Counted from the first letter of the stretch, positions 8,988-18,429 are shown. The stretch: 64,000 bases of DNA from Cucumibacter marinus DSM 18995 (GCF_000429865.1 NZ_AUCR01000010.1:1-64000), one strand, 5' to 3'. Notes: generated by a model from the letters alone, not told the origin. A program made the numbers and translations.

Positions 8988-9629
8988 TTACGGCTGGCGG
9001 CGCAAATTTCGGATTTCGAGGATAACACTGCCAGCTTCGATCCTGCTCTCATGTTCTACCAGATCGAACTGGAAAGCTGAATCCACCGCGTCGATTTCTT
9101 GGCGATAATCCCGACCTTTATGCAGCAAGGCGGTTGTTTCAACGCTCCAGAACGGCTCGATATGGCCGAAAAGCGCCGGCAATGGCGCAAAAGCACGCGC
9201 CGTAATCAGGTCGGGTGGGGGCAGTTTCGCCGGGTCGACCGATTCGATTCGCTCGGCGATCGCTTCCAGCGAAACCCCCAGCACCCGGGCGTTTTGACGC
9301 AGAAATGAGGCCTTTCGCTTGACGCTGTCGATGGTAATGACACGCGTTTCAGGCCCACAGGCGAGACCGAGCGGCAGGGCCGGGAACCCGCCGCCGCTGC
9401 CAAAATCGAGAAGAACACCCGGTTTTCCGGCCAGAAGCAGCAGAATCTGGAGGCTGTCGGCAAAATGCCGATCCCAGAGCGAATCGAGTGTTTCACGTGA
9501 AACCAGGTTCTGCACAGCGTTCCAGCGCCGAATCAGGGCTTCATATTGGTGCAGACCCGAGATCACCGCATCAAGCGGCTGTGCCCAGTCAGGAAGCAGT
9601 GGTGCGATCAGCGTTTCACGTGAATCCAT
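8988..9629 (-). CDS. rsmG: 16S rRNA (guanine527-N7)-methyltransferase RsmG
   Basis: RsmG methylates G527 of 16S rRNA using S-adenosylmethionine. The 213-residue protein has the SAM-binding motif LLDFGSGGGFPALPLGL, and the family signature WNAVQNLVS near residue 37. The ATG at 9629 overlaps the mnmG stop by 1 bp (a GTG at 9632 is the alternative). Two parS-like sequences lie inside this gene, at 9489-9504 and 9612-9627. Its codons there spell VSRET and DSRET, so the centromere sites are embedded in coding sequence. Confidence 0.95.
   Translation of the reverse strand: MDSRETLIAPLLPDWAQPLDAVISGLHQYEALIRRWNAVQNLVSRETLDSLWDRHFADSLQILLLLAGKPGVLLDFGSGGGFPALPLGLACGPETRVITIDSVKRKASFLRQNARVLGVSLEAIAERIESVDPAKLPPPDLITARAFAPLPALFGHIEPFWSVETTALLHKGRDYRQEIDAVDSAFQFDLVEHESRIEAGSVILEIRNLRRQP
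9489..9504. promoter_or_regulatory. parS site inside rsmG
   Basis: TGTTTCACGTGAAACC matches the parS consensus at 15 of 16 positions, and its 14-bp core GTTTCACGTGAAAC is perfectly palindromic. It is the best parS in the window. Confidence 0.85.
9612..9627. promoter_or_regulatory. parS-like site at rsmG 5' end
   Basis: CGTTTCACGTGAATCC matches parS at 13 of 16 positions and keeps the central TTTCACGTGAA intact. Confidence 0.6.
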
Positions 9630-11506
9630 CACCCGGCCTGTTTGCGGAGATAACCCCGCTTTATCACCGACAAGATCAAGGTGATCGCCGCGGGGGTCAT
9701 GCCCTCGATTCGTTGAGCTTGCGCAATGGTTTGCGGCTGCGCTGCCTTCAGCTTCTGGCGCATTTCTCCGGAAAGACCCGGCAACTCGTCATAATCCATC
9801 CAGGCAGGTACAGCACGCTCTTCATCCCGTCGCACAGCCTCAACGTCTGCACGTTGCCGATCGAGGTAGACCGCATATTGCGCATCAATCGCCAATTGAT
9901 CGAAGATGGCGTCATCCAGGGAATCGAGTGTCGGCCAGACGGCCTTCACCATGTCTGGCTCGACATGGGGATAAGACAGCAGCTCATAGGCCGAGCGTCG
10001 GGCACCATCTTCGTTCACATTGATTCCGGCCTTGCGGAGCACGGGCGGTGTTGCCGACAGCGCCTTCAACTCAGTCTCACCCTGCGCCAGGGAGTCGGCC
10101 CGCCTCGAATAGGCAGCCCAGCGCGTCTCACCGACAAGGCCGGCCGCGCGACCGCGTTCCGTCAGGCGCTGATCCGCATTATCGGCCCGCAGGAACAGCC
10201 TGAATTCGGCACGGGAGGTAAACATGCGATAGGGCTCGGTCACGCCGCGCGACACAAGATCATCGATCATCACCCCGAGATAGCTGTCCGTACGGGAGGG
10301 GACAAACCCCTCCGCGCCCAGGGCATTGGCCGCCGCATTGCAACCAGCCACAAGTCCCTGTGCCCCCGCCTCTTCGTAACCGGTGGTGCCATTGATCTGC
10401 CCCGCCAGGAACAGCCCGGGCAGTGCCTTCAACTCGAGATCCGGCCGCAGCGCCCGGGGATCGACATAGTCATATTCAATCGCATAACCAGGCCGCAGGA
10501 TCTCGACACTCTCAAGCCCGGGCAGGGCGCGCACGAAGGCGAGCTGAACGTCTTCCGGCAGCGAGGTCGACAGGCCGTTCGGGTAAATCGTATCGTCCTT
10601 CAGCCCCTCTGGTTCGAGGAAGATCTGGTGACTGTCGCGGTCGGCGAACCGCACGATCTTGTCTTCGATCGACGGACAATAACGCGGGCCTCGGCTTTCG
10701 ATCCGGCCGGAATACATCGCCGATTTTTCAAGGTTTGCAGCTATGATGTCATGCATCCCCTGGTGGGTTCGGGTAATGTGACACGACACCTGCGGAACGG
10801 TGATTTTCTCGGTGAGACGCGAGAAGGGTTCGGGTGTTTCATCCCCCGGTTGCTCTTCTAAGACACTGAAATCAATAGTTTTTCCATTAAGGCGAGGTGG
10901 GGTCCCTGTTTTCAGACGCCCCAGCGCCAGCCCCAGCGCCTCAAGCCTGTCGGAAAGTCCGAGAACCGGGCCTTCCCCGGCCCGGCCGGCGGGGATCTGC
11001 TTCTCCCCGATATGGATCAGGCCGCGCAAAAAGGTCCCGGTGGTCAGCACGACACTCTTTGCCGGGATCCGGCTATCGTCCTTGAGGCAAACTCCAGCAA
11101 CCCGACCGTTCTCAACGACAAGATCATCAACCTCACCTTCGATGACCGTGAGGTTATCCTGCTCGGCAATGGCGGCCTGCATGGCGCGCTTATAAAGTGC
11201 GCGATCCGCCTGCGCTCTTGGGCCGCGCACCGCCGGACCCTTGCGCCGGTTGAGCATTCGGAACTGGATACCCGCCTGGTCTGCAACGCGGCCCATCAAA
11301 CCATCAAGCGCGTCGATCTCCCGGACCAGATGCCCTTTGCCCAACCCGCCGATGGCCGGATTGCAGCTCATCTCGCCAATCGTATCGATTCGATGCGTCA
11401 CCAGCGCCGTCCGTGCACCCCGGCGGGCGCTCGCCGCGGCGGCCTCGGTGCCGGCATGTCCGCCCCCAACGATGATGACGTCAAATCTGTCAAATTGGCT
11501 GTGCAT
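9629..11506 (-). CDS. mnmG: tRNA uridine-5-carboxymethylaminomethyl modification enzyme MnmG
   Basis: This FAD enzyme works with MnmE to install the cmnm5 group on wobble U34. The protein has 625 residues, normal for the family. The FAD-binding motif is [15 protein letters not shown] at residues 9-23, and [19 protein letters not shown] and [12 protein letters not shown] are further MnmG signatures. The chosen ATG has AAGGA 7 bp upstream, and the encoded [12 protein letters not shown] matches the family start. A further 32 in-frame codons upstream would run through the parS pair and are unlikely to be translated. Confidence 0.96.
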   Translation of the reverse strand: MHSQFDRFDVIIVGGGHAGTEAAAASARRGARTALVTHRIDTIGEMSCNPAIGGLGKGHLVREIDALDGLMGRVADQAGIQFRMLNRRKGPAVRGPRAQADRALYKRAMQAAIAEQDNLTVIEGEVDDLVVENGRVAGVCLKDDSRIPAKSVVLTTGTFLRGLIHIGEKQIPAGRAGEGPVLGLSDRLEALGLALGRLKTGTPPRLNGKTIDFSVLEEQPGDETPEPFSRLTEKITVPQVSCHITRTHQGMHDIIAANLEKSAMYSGRIESRGPRYCPSIEDKIVRFADRDSHQIFLEPEGLKDDTIYPNGLSTSLPEDVQLAFVRALPGLESVEILRPGYAIEYDYVDPRALRPDLELKALPGLFLAGQINGTTGYEEAGAQGLVAGCNAAANALGAEGFVPSRTDSYLGVMIDDLVSRGVTEPYRMFTSRAEFRLFLRADNADQRLTERGRAAGLVGETRWAAYSRRADSLAQGETELKALSATPPVLRKAGINVNEDGARRSAYELLSYPHVEPDMVKAVWPTLDSLDDAIFDQLAIDAQYAVYLDRQRADVEAVRRDEERAVPAWMDYDELPGLSGEMRQKLKAAQPQTIAQAQRIEGMTPAAITLILSVIKRGYLRKQAG

Positions 11507-11567
11507 CTGCCTGTCCTTTGCGGCGCGTTGCATACGCGCTCCGGCGCCGGCTTTCAATCCATTTGGT

Positions 11568-11583
11568 CGTTTCACGTGAATCC
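11568..11583. promoter_or_regulatory. parS-like site between mnmG and mnmE
   Basis: CGTTTCACGTGAATCC matches parS at 13 of 16 positions and is the same variant as at 9612. It is paired with a second site 27 bp away. Confidence 0.6.
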
Positions 11584-11594
11584 GCTCCTGCGGC

Positions 11595-11610
11595 CGTTTC
11601 ACGTGAATCT
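11595..11610. promoter_or_regulatory. parS-like site, second of a pair
   Basis: CGTTTCACGTGAATCT matches parS at 13 of 16 positions. Its centre lies 27 bp from that of the preceding site, and its edge overlaps the mnmE stop codon. Confidence 0.58.
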
Positions 11611-12940
11611 ATTTCCCGATGCAAAACCCGGCAAACAGACGATCAAGCACATGCTCCGCGTCGATAACGCCTGTCATCCGGCCAATGGCGTCCCCGGCCA
11701 ACCTCAGTTCTTCCGCCAGCAACTCATTGACCTCATGGAAGTCGCGGGCACGGTTCAGGTGCTGGAGGCATTCACTCAGTAGCACACGGTCCCGCTCGCG
11801 TGAGACCAGTACCGCTTCGCCTTTCGCCGCCGCAGAGGCCTGCCGGGTGACAAGCGACTGCAATTCGGCCATCAGCGCCTTCATACCGAACCCGGTTTTC
11901 GCGGATATGGCCAGGCATTCCCCGCTAACGGGCTGATCACTTCTGTCCGATTTGCTGCGCACGATCCAAACAGGACAATCCGCCTTGATCTCTGGCACCG
12001 GATGGCCACCCGGCACCAGCACGATCACGAGATCGCTCTCCGCCATCCGGCGCTGGGCCCGGCGCACCCCTTCTGCCTCCACGACATCCGGTGTATCCCG
12101 CAGCCCCGCCGTATCCGCCAGCAGCACGAGCTGTCCGCCGATGTCGAGCGGCACCTCGAGCACGTCGCGGGTGGTCCCTGCAATCTCTGTGACAATGGCG
12201 ACATCCGACTGCGCCAGCGCGTTCATCAGGGTCGATTTGCCGGCATTCGGTGCCCCGGCAAGCGTGACGCGGAACCCGTCACGCACGATCCGGCCAACCG
12301 CGACATCGCGAATTGCCGACTTCAATTCACCAGCGAGGGCATCGAGATTCTGGACGAAATCGTGCGGTAATGCGTCGGCAACGTCGCCTTCATCGGAGAA
12401 GTCGAGCCGGGCTTCAACTTCTGCCCGCAAATCGATGATCTGGACCCGCCAGTCAGTCAGCAGCTCGGAGAGCCGCCCCCGCATCCGCCCCAAGGCCTGT
12501 TGCCGCTGCGTTTCGGTCTGGGCGGCGATCAGATCTCCGAGGCCTTCGACCTGGGTCAGATCGAGCTTGCCGTTCTCGAAGGCGCGCCGGCTGAATTCAC
12601 CCGCATCCGCCAACCGGCAATCCGGTAATCTGCTGATTTCACGGAGAATGGCCGACACCACCGCTGCGCTGCCATGGCATTGAATTTCAACGCAATCCTC
12701 GCCCGTGAAACTGGAGGGAGCGGGAAACCAGGCCACAAGTGCTTCATCGATTTCACGTGAATCATGTCCGGTGATCTGCCGCAAAGCCAGATGCCTGGGC
12801 GAGGGCAATGATCCTGCCAACCCGGTCAGCACTTCGCCCGCCTTGGGTCCCGACAATCGGATAACAGCCACGCCGGATGGCACGCTGCCAGAGGACAGCG
12901 CAACGATCGTGTCATGATGATGCATGTCGGCAGCGGCCAT
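11609..12940 (-). CDS. mnmE: tRNA modification GTPase MnmE
   Basis: MnmE is the partner of MnmG in U34 modification. This 443-residue protein has the N-terminal tetrahydrofolate-binding domain, a helical domain interrupted by a G domain (G1 GAPNAGKST at about 227-235, G3 DTAGLRDT) and the terminal catalytic motif FCIGK. The start is the ATG at 12940; a second ATG at 12925 is an alternative. It lies upstream of mnmG, and a parS-like sequence lies near its 5' end. Confidence 0.96.
   Translation of the reverse strand: MAAADMHHHDTIVALSSGSVPSGVAVIRLSGPKAGEVLTGLAGSLPSPRHLALRQITGHDSREIDEALVAWFPAPSSFTGEDCVEIQCHGSAAVVSAILREISRLPDCRLADAGEFSRRAFENGKLDLTQVEGLGDLIAAQTETQRQQALGRMRGRLSELLTDWRVQIIDLRAEVEARLDFSDEGDVADALPHDFVQNLDALAGELKSAIRDVAVGRIVRDGFRVTLAGAPNAGKSTLMNALAQSDVAIVTEIAGTTRDVLEVPLDIGGQLVLLADTAGLRDTPDVVEAEGVRRAQRRMAESDLVIVLVPGGHPVPEIKADCPVWIVRSKSDRSDQPVSGECLAISAKTGFGMKALMAELQSLVTRQASAAAKGEAVLVSRERDRVLLSECLQHLNRARDFHEVNELLAEELRLAGDAIGRMTGVIDAEHVLDRLFAGFCIGK
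12749..12764. promoter_or_regulatory. Weak parS-like site inside mnmE
   Basis: GATTTCACGTGAATCA matches parS at 13 of 16 positions, with the CACGTG centre intact. It is the sixth site in a 5.7-kb cluster. Confidence 0.5.
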
Positions 12941-12974
12941 TTAAAATCCGGAAGCGAACCCGGCGCCGCCGGCC

Positions 12975-14240
12975 TTATGTATTCATCGAATCGAAGAAAT
13001 CGGAATTGGTCTTGGTCTGCCTGAGCTTGTCGAGCAGGAACTCGATGGCATCGACCGTGCCCATCGGGTTGAGGATCCGGCGCAGCACATACATCTTCTT
13101 GAGCTGATCCGGCGCCACCAGCAGCTCTTCCTTGCGGGTCCCCGATTTGGTGACATCGATCGCCGGGAAAACACGCTTGTCGGAGACCTTGCGGTCGAGA
13201 ACGATTTCAGAGTTACCCGTACCCTTGAACTCTTCAAAGATCACTTCGTCCATGCGCGACCCGGTGTCGATCAGCGCTGTCGAGATGATGGTTAGCGAGC
13301 CACCTTCCTCGACATTTCGCGCGGCACCGAAAAAGCGCTTCGGACGCTGCAGTGCATTGGCATCCACACCACCGGTCAACACTTTGCCCGAGGAGGGCAC
13401 TACCGTGTTGTAGGCGCGGCCAAGGCGGGTGATCGAATCGAGAAGGATCACCACGTCTCGCTTGTGCTCGACCAGGCGTTTGGCTTTTTCGATAACCATT
13501 TCAGCAACTTGCACGTGGCGGCTGGCCGGTTCGTCAAAGGTCGAGGAAATCACCTCGCCCTTCACCGAGCGCTGCATGTCTGTCACTTCTTCCGGCCGCT
13601 CGTCGATCAGCAGAACGATCAGATAGCACTCGGGATGATTGCTCGCGATCGACTGGGCAATATTCTGCAACAGTACCGTCTTACCCGTCCGCGGCGGCGC
13701 CACGATCAGGCCGCGCTGGCCTTTGCCGAGCGGCGCCACCAGATCGATGATCCGCGCGCTGCGATCCTTGATCGTCGGATCGGTGATCTCCATGCGCAAC
13801 CGCTCATCGGGATAAAGCGGGGTCAGATTGTCGAAATTGATCTTGTGCCGCGCCTTTTCGGGCTCCTCGAAATTGATCGTATTGACCTTGAGCAGCGCAA
13901 AATAGCGTTCGCCTTCCTTGGGCGAGCGAATCTGGCCTTCAACCGTATCGCCTGTACGCAGCGAGAATCGCCGGATCTGCGACGGGCTGACATAAATATC
14001 GTCAGGACCCGGCAAATAGTTTGCATCCGGCGAACGCAGAAAACCGAAACCATCTGGCAAGACTTCAACAACGCCTTCGCCAGTTATATCGATATCTTGA
14101 CTGGCAAGTTGCTTGAGAATTGCAAACATCAACTCCTGCTTACGCAGGGTGCTTGCATTTTCAACTTCAACTTCTTCCGCGAATGCGAGAAGTTCGGCCG
14201 GATTCTTGGCCTTGAGCGCGCTGAGCTTCATATTGTCCAT
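12975..14240 (-). CDS. rho: Transcription termination factor Rho
   Basis: Rho is the hexameric RNA helicase that ends factor-dependent transcription. The 421-residue protein has the N-terminal helix bundle ([18 protein letters not shown]), a cold-shock-like RNA-binding fold ([22 protein letters not shown]) and the RecA-like ATPase with Walker A APPRTGKT at about 178-185 and the Q/R loops near the C-terminus. The chosen ATG encodes [10 protein letters not shown], close to the family start; 27 in-frame codons upstream lack family similarity. The 172-bp leader to hemJ may carry Rho autoregulation. Confidence 0.97.
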   Translation of the reverse strand: MDNMKLSALKAKNPAELLAFAEEVEVENASTLRKQELMFAILKQLASQDIDITGEGVVEVLPDGFGFLRSPDANYLPGPDDIYVSPSQIRRFSLRTGDTVEGQIRSPKEGERYFALLKVNTINFEEPEKARHKINFDNLTPLYPDERLRMEITDPTIKDRSARIIDLVAPLGKGQRGLIVAPPRTGKTVLLQNIAQSIASNHPECYLIVLLIDERPEEVTDMQRSVKGEVISSTFDEPASRHVQVAEMVIEKAKRLVEHKRDVVILLDSITRLGRAYNTVVPSSGKVLTGGVDANALQRPKRFFGAARNVEEGGSLTIISTALIDTGSRMDEVIFEEFKGTGNSEIVLDRKVSDKRVFPAIDVTKSGTRKEELLVAPDQLKKMYVLRRILNPMGTVDAIEFLLDKLRQTKTNSDFFDSMNT

Positions 14241-14412
14241 GATAGTCGTGTCCCGTACACGGCAAAGGAGTTGTTTCAAAGGCGGGAGGAGGGATCGCGG
14301 CGGCGCTTGAGAAGGCCGCATCGCTTTGGGTTGGTGCCGCTCTCATAGCGCGAACCACCATCGCATTCAAGTCGATAACGCGATGCGCCCCAGGCTAGTC
14401 CCGATCCGACGG

Positions 14413-14838
14413 TCAGAACGGCTTCACGATCACCATGATGACGATGATGATCATCATCACCGTTGGCACTTCGTTGATCATGCGAAAATAGCGAGACGGC
14501 TTGTCGTTCCGGTCCTCGGCAAATGCCCGCAAATGCCGGGCCATCAACCCGTGATAACCCGAAAGCGCGAGCACCAGCACCGCCTTGACCCAGACCCAGA
14601 TATCGAGAAATGAAACGGCCTGGTAGCCGATCACCAGCCACAGCCCGAAGATCCAGGTCGCGATCATCGCCGGCGTCATGATCGCCTTCATCAGCCGGCG
14701 CTCCATGACCTTGAAGGTTTCCGACTTGTCCGAACCCGGCTCGGCATCCGCGTGATAGACGAACAGCCGCGGCAAATAGAGCGTGCCCGCCATCCACGCG
14801 ATCACGGCAATCACATGCAGTGCCTTGACCCATTCCAT
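14413..14838 (-). CDS. hemJ: Protoporphyrinogen IX oxidase HemJ
   Basis: HemJ is an inner-membrane enzyme that oxidises protoporphyrinogen IX, the penultimate heme step in many alphaproteobacteria. The 141-residue protein has four hydrophobic segments, the N-terminal heme-ligand candidate H8 (EWVKALHVIAVIAW) and conserved K85 (IWVWVKAVLVLAL). It lies directly between hemE and rho and starts 1 bp past the hemE stop codon. No hemH lies between hemE and hemJ, although many relatives have one there. Confidence 0.92.
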   Translation of the reverse strand: MEWVKALHVIAVIAWMAGTLYLPRLFVYHADAEPGSDKSETFKVMERRLMKAIMTPAMIATWIFGLWLVIGYQAVSFLDIWVWVKAVLVLALSGYHGLMARHLRAFAEDRNDKPSRYFRMINEVPTVMMIIIVIMVIVKPF

Positions 14839-14839
14839 C

Positions 14840-15901
14840 CTAGCGGCCCTTCACATGCTCGATCAGCGCTTCGACATGCGCAATCGGGGTTTGCGGCACG
14901 ATCCCGTGCCCGAGATTGAAGATATGCGGGCTCCCTTCGAAAGCCGAAAGGATCTCATCAGTTCGCTCAAGCATCTGTTTGCCCCCCGCAACAACCCGAA
15001 GCGGATCAAGATTGCCCTGCACACAGGCCAATGGGGATATCTCCCGGCGCGCAAACTCGAGCGGTACCGCATAGTCAAGCCCCACGGCATTCACGCCCGT
15101 CGCCTTGATATAGCCGGGGATCAACGGACCCGCGCCCCGCGGAAAACCGATAATCGGCGCATCCGGGATTTCGGCACGTACCGTGTCGATCACCCGCCGG
15201 GTCGGTTCAACGATCCAGCGAGCGAAAAAAGCCTCGTCGATATTGAGCGCCCAGCTTTCGAAGATCTGCACAACATCGGCGCCCGCCTTGAACTGACGGA
15301 TCAGATAATGCGCACTCGCCTCCACAATCATGTCGATCAGCCGGCCAAAGGTCTCGGGCTCGGAAAGCGCCAACAAACGAGCCGGGGCCTGATCGCTTGT
15401 GCCTCGGCCCGCCACCATATAGGTCGCCACTGTCCAGGGAGCGCCACAGAAACCGATCATGGTCTTTTCAGGGGGCAGCGCCGCTTTCACACGCTCAACC
15501 GTCTCATAGACCGGTCCAAGCGTCTTATCGATGCCATCCACACTCAGCCTGCCAATGGCATCAGCGCTGGTGACAGGATCGAGAACCGGCCCTTCTCCCT
15601 TTTCAAAAGCCACGTGCTGACCCAGCGCATCGGGAACCAGCAGAATGTCGGCGAACAGAATGGCCGCATCGAGATCAAAGCGCCTCAGGGGCTGAAGGGT
15701 GACCTCTGCCGCGAATTCGGGTGAATAGCACAACGACAGGAAATCGCCTGCCTTCTCCCGCACTTCCCGGTATTCGGGCAGATAGCGGCCCGCCTGGCGC
15801 ATGATCCACACCGGCGGCCGTGCCGCTACTTCCCCTCTCACGGCCTGAAGCAGGGGTTTGCGCGCTGCCGTCCGCGCCGTGTCTTCCAACGACCCGCTCA
15901 A
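14840..15901 (-). CDS. hemE: Uroporphyrinogen decarboxylase
   Basis: HemE decarboxylates uroporphyrinogen III to coproporphyrinogen III. The 353-residue protein has the signatures PPVWIMRQAGRYLPEYR and GFCGAPWTVATYMVAG. The start codon appears to be TTG at 15901: a strong AAGGAG stands 6 bp upstream, and no ATG or GTG fits between them. Its promoter must lie in the putative oriC segment, as for Caulobacter hemE. This gene is the last of the leftward block that runs away from the origin candidate. Confidence 0.95.
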   Translation of the reverse strand: MSGSLEDTARTAARKPLLQAVRGEVAARPPVWIMRQAGRYLPEYREVREKAGDFLSLCYSPEFAAEVTLQPLRRFDLDAAILFADILLVPDALGQHVAFEKGEGPVLDPVTSADAIGRLSVDGIDKTLGPVYETVERVKAALPPEKTMIGFCGAPWTVATYMVAGRGTSDQAPARLLALSEPETFGRLIDMIVEASAHYLIRQFKAGADVVQIFESWALNIDEAFFARWIVEPTRRVIDTVRAEIPDAPIIGFPRGAGPLIPGYIKATGVNAVGLDYAVPLEFARREISPLACVQGNLDPLRVVAGGKQMLERTDEILSAFEGSPHIFNLGHGIVPQTPIAHVEALIEHVKGR

Positions 15902-16059
15902 TCCACACTCCTTGGGGTAAAGGATTCTTGTTTATGAATCTGTTGTTGTTGTTTGGCTGTGTTTTGCATGAATTCCATCACGTCCACAACCGCATCCACC
16001 GCGGCATCTCGCCCGGCTTTCCGGTGGGTTTCGTTCAAAGGCCGTGCGCCGGCCACCCG

Positions 16060-16074
16060 TTAACAAGCCCTTAA
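16060..16074. promoter_or_regulatory. CtrA binding site (full consensus)
   Basis: TTAA-CAAGCCC-TTAA, followed by C, fits the CtrA consensus TTAA-N7-TTAA(C) exactly. In Caulobacter such sites in the origin repress replication. Confidence 0.7.
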
Positions 16075-16083
16075 CGGCAATGG

Positions 16084-16098
16084 TTACCGGGGCGTTAA
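16084..16098. promoter_or_regulatory. CtrA-like binding site
   Basis: TTAC-CGGGGCG-TTAA has one mismatch to TTAA-N7-TTAA and lies 24 bp from the first site. Confidence 0.55.
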
Positions 16099-16173
16099 CC
16101 ATTGGCCATGCCCGTGCATGGCGCGGGTATATCCGGGGGATAGCCTGTGCGCAGATGTGAACACAGCGGGTTG

Positions 16174-16188
16174 TTAACGATTCGCTAA
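16174..16188. promoter_or_regulatory. CtrA-like binding site with a GANTC inside
   Basis: TTAA-CGATTCG-CTAA has one mismatch to the consensus. Its spacer contains GATTC, a CcrM methylation target, which could couple methylation state to binding. Confidence 0.5.
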
Positions 16189-16280
16189 CTGTTCGGCGCG
16201 CTCGTCCCCAGGCCGTCACTGCTGTGGGCAAATCGACGGTTATCGGGCACAAATCAGGGACGCGTCCGGCCGGCGGCGGC

Positions 16281-16289
16281 TTATCCACC
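16281..16289 (+). promoter_or_regulatory. DnaA-box-like 9-mer
   Basis: TTATCCACC differs from the DnaA box TTATCCACA only at the last base. It is the only close match I found in the segment. Confidence 0.5.
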
Positions 16290-16358
16290 ATCCGTCCCCT
16301 TGGCGGCGAACAAACTGTGTGAAACAAGGCATTCCATACCCATGGCAGGACCCATTTC

Positions 16359-16994
16359 ATGAGTGCAAAACCCTTGCTGATCCTGGCCTCCAAGAGCCGG
16401 ACCCGGCTTGATTTGCTGGCCGGAGCGGGACTGACCGCGACCCCGGTTCCCGCCGATATCGACGAACGCGCCATCGAGGATCGCATGGGGGCCGCCGCAC
16501 CGCGCGACCATGCCATCGCGCTGGCCGAGGCCAAGGCTCTGGCCGTCAGCCAGATGCGCCCGGGCACCACCGTGATCGGCGCCGACCAGGTGCTCGATTG
16601 CGACGGTGAACGGTTCCACAAGCCGGAAAATCGGCAGCAGGCGGCCCGCAATCTCGAAAAACTGCGCGGGCGCACCCACCGTCTGACTGCGGCTGCCGCC
16701 CTGGCCGCGGATAATCAGATCCTGTGGTCCGCATCCGCCGAAGCACGGCTGACCATGCGCGATTTTACCCCGCAGGACCGCGATACGGTTCTCGATCTTG
16801 AGGGCGATGCCATCCTGTCGAGTGTGGGCGCCTATCGGCTGGAGGGCCCATCGATCCGTCTGTTCGAGGCGATCGACGGCGATTATTTCACCATTCTCGG
16901 CCTGCCCCTGCTGCCGCTGCTGGCCGCCCTGCGTCATCATGCGCCCAGGATCATGCAGACCGGTGCCTCCCCCAAAAAAGTCAGCACCTCATGA
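16359..16994 (+). CDS. maf: Maf-family nucleotide pyrophosphatase
   Basis: Maf proteins hydrolyse non-canonical or specific nucleoside triphosphates. This 211-residue protein begins with the family signature LILASKSRTRLDLL and has GADQVLDCDG. AGGA lies 9 bp upstream of the start. It is the first gene of the rightward block from the origin candidate and overlaps aroE by 4 bp. In many relatives the PPDK-regulatory gene ppsR (DUF299) precedes maf; here it is absent. Confidence 0.92.
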   Translation: MSAKPLLILASKSRTRLDLLAGAGLTATPVPADIDERAIEDRMGAAAPRDHAIALAEAKALAVSQMRPGTTVIGADQVLDCDGERFHKPENRQQAARNLEKLRGRTHRLTAAAALAADNQILWSASAEARLTMRDFTPQDRDTVLDLEGDAILSSVGAYRLEGPSIRLFEAIDGDYFTILGLPLLPLLAALRHHAPRIMQTGASPKKVSTS

Positions 16995-17839
16995 CCCGAC
17001 ACGCCTTCGTCATCGGCCAGCCGATCGCCCATTCACGCTCGCCGCTCATCCACCGGCACTGGCTGCAGGTTTACGAAATTGCCGGCGAATACGATCCGAT
17101 CGAAGTGACACCCGAAGGGCTGCCGGATTTCTTTGCCCGCATCCGGGCCGGCGAGTTCGTCGGCGGCAATGTCACCCTGCCCCACAAGGAACAGGCCTGG
17201 GCACTGGCCGACACCCATGATCCTGCCTCCCGCGCCATCGCTGCCGCCAATACGCTGGTGCTGAAGGCTGGGCAAATCCACGCCTCGAACACCGATCATA
17301 TCGGCTTTCTCGCCAATCTCGATGACCGTGCACCGGGCTGGGATGAAAATCTTGAGACGGCTGTCGTTCTGGGGGCCGGCGGCGCGTCCCGGGCCATTAT
17401 CGCGGCCCTGTCGGCCCGCGGGGCCCGAACCATCCGCATCCTCAACCGCACGCCGGCCCGCGCTGGGGCACTAGCGGCCGAAATGCAGGACAAAACAGCC
17501 GCAAGGCTCAGCCCCGGCGGGCTTGACGATTTTGCTGGAGTGGCACCGAACACCGATATCCTCGTCAATACCTCGACCATCGGCATGCATGGCACGCGAT
17601 TTGAAGGCATCGATATCGCCGCCCTGCCGTCCCACGCCCTTGTCACCGATATCGTTTATACCCCGCTCGTCACCCCGCTTCTGGCCGATGCGGCAGCGCA
17701 CGGGCTGCGTATTGTTGACGGGCTCGGCATGCTCCTGCACCAGGCCGTGCCCGGTTTCGAGGCCTGGTTCGGCACACGACCCGAGGTCACCCCGGCGCTG
17801 CGCGCGCTGGTCGAAAAGGATATGGGGCTCGCCGGATGA
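16991..17839 (+). CDS. aroE: Shikimate dehydrogenase (NADP+)
   Basis: AroE reduces 3-dehydroshikimate to shikimate in aromatic amino-acid synthesis. The 282-residue protein has substrate-binding PIAHSRSPLIH, catalytic K67 in GGNVTLPHKEQAW and the NADP-binding GAGGASRAI. It is joined to maf and coaE by 4-bp ATGA overlaps, so the three are probably translationally coupled. Confidence 0.96.
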   Translation: MTRHAFVIGQPIAHSRSPLIHRHWLQVYEIAGEYDPIEVTPEGLPDFFARIRAGEFVGGNVTLPHKEQAWALADTHDPASRAIAAANTLVLKAGQIHASNTDHIGFLANLDDRAPGWDENLETAVVLGAGGASRAIIAALSARGARTIRILNRTPARAGALAAEMQDKTAARLSPGGLDDFAGVAPNTDILVNTSTIGMHGTRFEGIDIAALPSHALVTDIVYTPLVTPLLADAAAHGLRIVDGLGMLLHQAVPGFEAWFGTRPEVTPALRALVEKDMGLAG

Positions 17840-18429
17840 TCGTTCTGGGACTCACGGGCTCGATCGCCACGGGAAAATCAACCGTCGCCGGCATGTTCGC
17901 CGAAGCCGGCATCCCGGTCTATGACGCCGACAAGGCCGTGCATGAGCTTTATGCCGGCGAGGCGGTGGACGCGGTCGAAGCCGCTTTTCCCGGCACGACG
18001 CGGGATGGGCAGGTCGATCGCACCGCCCTCTCGCAACAAGTGCTCGGCGATCCCGAGGCCCTCAAGCGCCTCGAAGCGCTGATCCACCCGCTGGTACGCG
18101 AAAAGATGCTCGGGTTTATCGAAACCCGCCGCACGGCCGGAGCCGGGCTTGTCATCCTCGAAATCCCGCTCCTGTTCGAAACCGGGCAGGCCTATCCGGT
18201 CGATGCGATCGCCGTCACCTGGTGCGAGCCGGCGATCCAGCGCGAGCGGGCGCTGGCGCGCGACGGCATGAGCGAGGACAAGCTGGCAGCGATCCTGGCC
18301 CGGCAGATGCCGCAGGACGAAAAACGCGACCGGGCGGATTTCGAGATCGACACCTCGGGCGACTTCGCATCTGTGCGCAACCAGGTCGCCAAGGTCATCG
18401 AGGCTTGCCGCGACGGGCTCAAGCGCTAG
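17836..18429 (+). CDS. coaE: Dephospho-CoA kinase
   Basis: CoaE performs the final step of coenzyme A synthesis. The 197-residue protein has the P-loop GSIATGKST at about residues 8-16 and DADKAVHELY as the substrate motif. It overlaps the aroE stop by 4 bp. coaA, the first enzyme of the same pathway, lies in this window after hisE. Confidence 0.95.
   Translation: MIVLGLTGSIATGKSTVAGMFAEAGIPVYDADKAVHELYAGEAVDAVEAAFPGTTRDGQVDRTALSQQVLGDPEALKRLEALIHPLVREKMLGFIETRRTAGAGLVILEIPLLFETGQAYPVDAIAVTWCEPAIQRERALARDGMSEDKLAAILARQMPQDEKRDRADFEIDTSGDFASVRNQVAKVIEACRDGLKR

Larger units (their letters stand above)
15902..16358. other. Candidate chromosomal replication origin (oriC)
   Basis: This is a 457-bp gene-free segment between divergent hemE and maf. 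It contains an AT-rich tract (about 15917-15975) that could be the unwinding element, and three CtrA-type sites at 16060, 16084 and 16174. It also has three GANTC methylation sites (15923, 15936, 16179) and a DnaA-box-like TTATCCACC (16281-16289). Caulobacter Cori also lies next to hemE with CtrA and DnaA sites. The genes run away from this segment on both sides, and the parS cluster lies 3-9 kb away. The call is inference from layout and motifs. Confidence 0.7.

Noticed and set aside
9488-10861. 457-codon frame antisense to mnmG and rsmG
   Set aside because: It is the reverse shadow of two well-recognised genes, with Arg/His-rich composition and no domain.
15932-16675. 247-codon minus-strand frame across the origin candidate and maf
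   Set aside because: It is the shadow of maf, extended by chance into the intergenic segment. Composition is Arg/Ser-rich with no domain.
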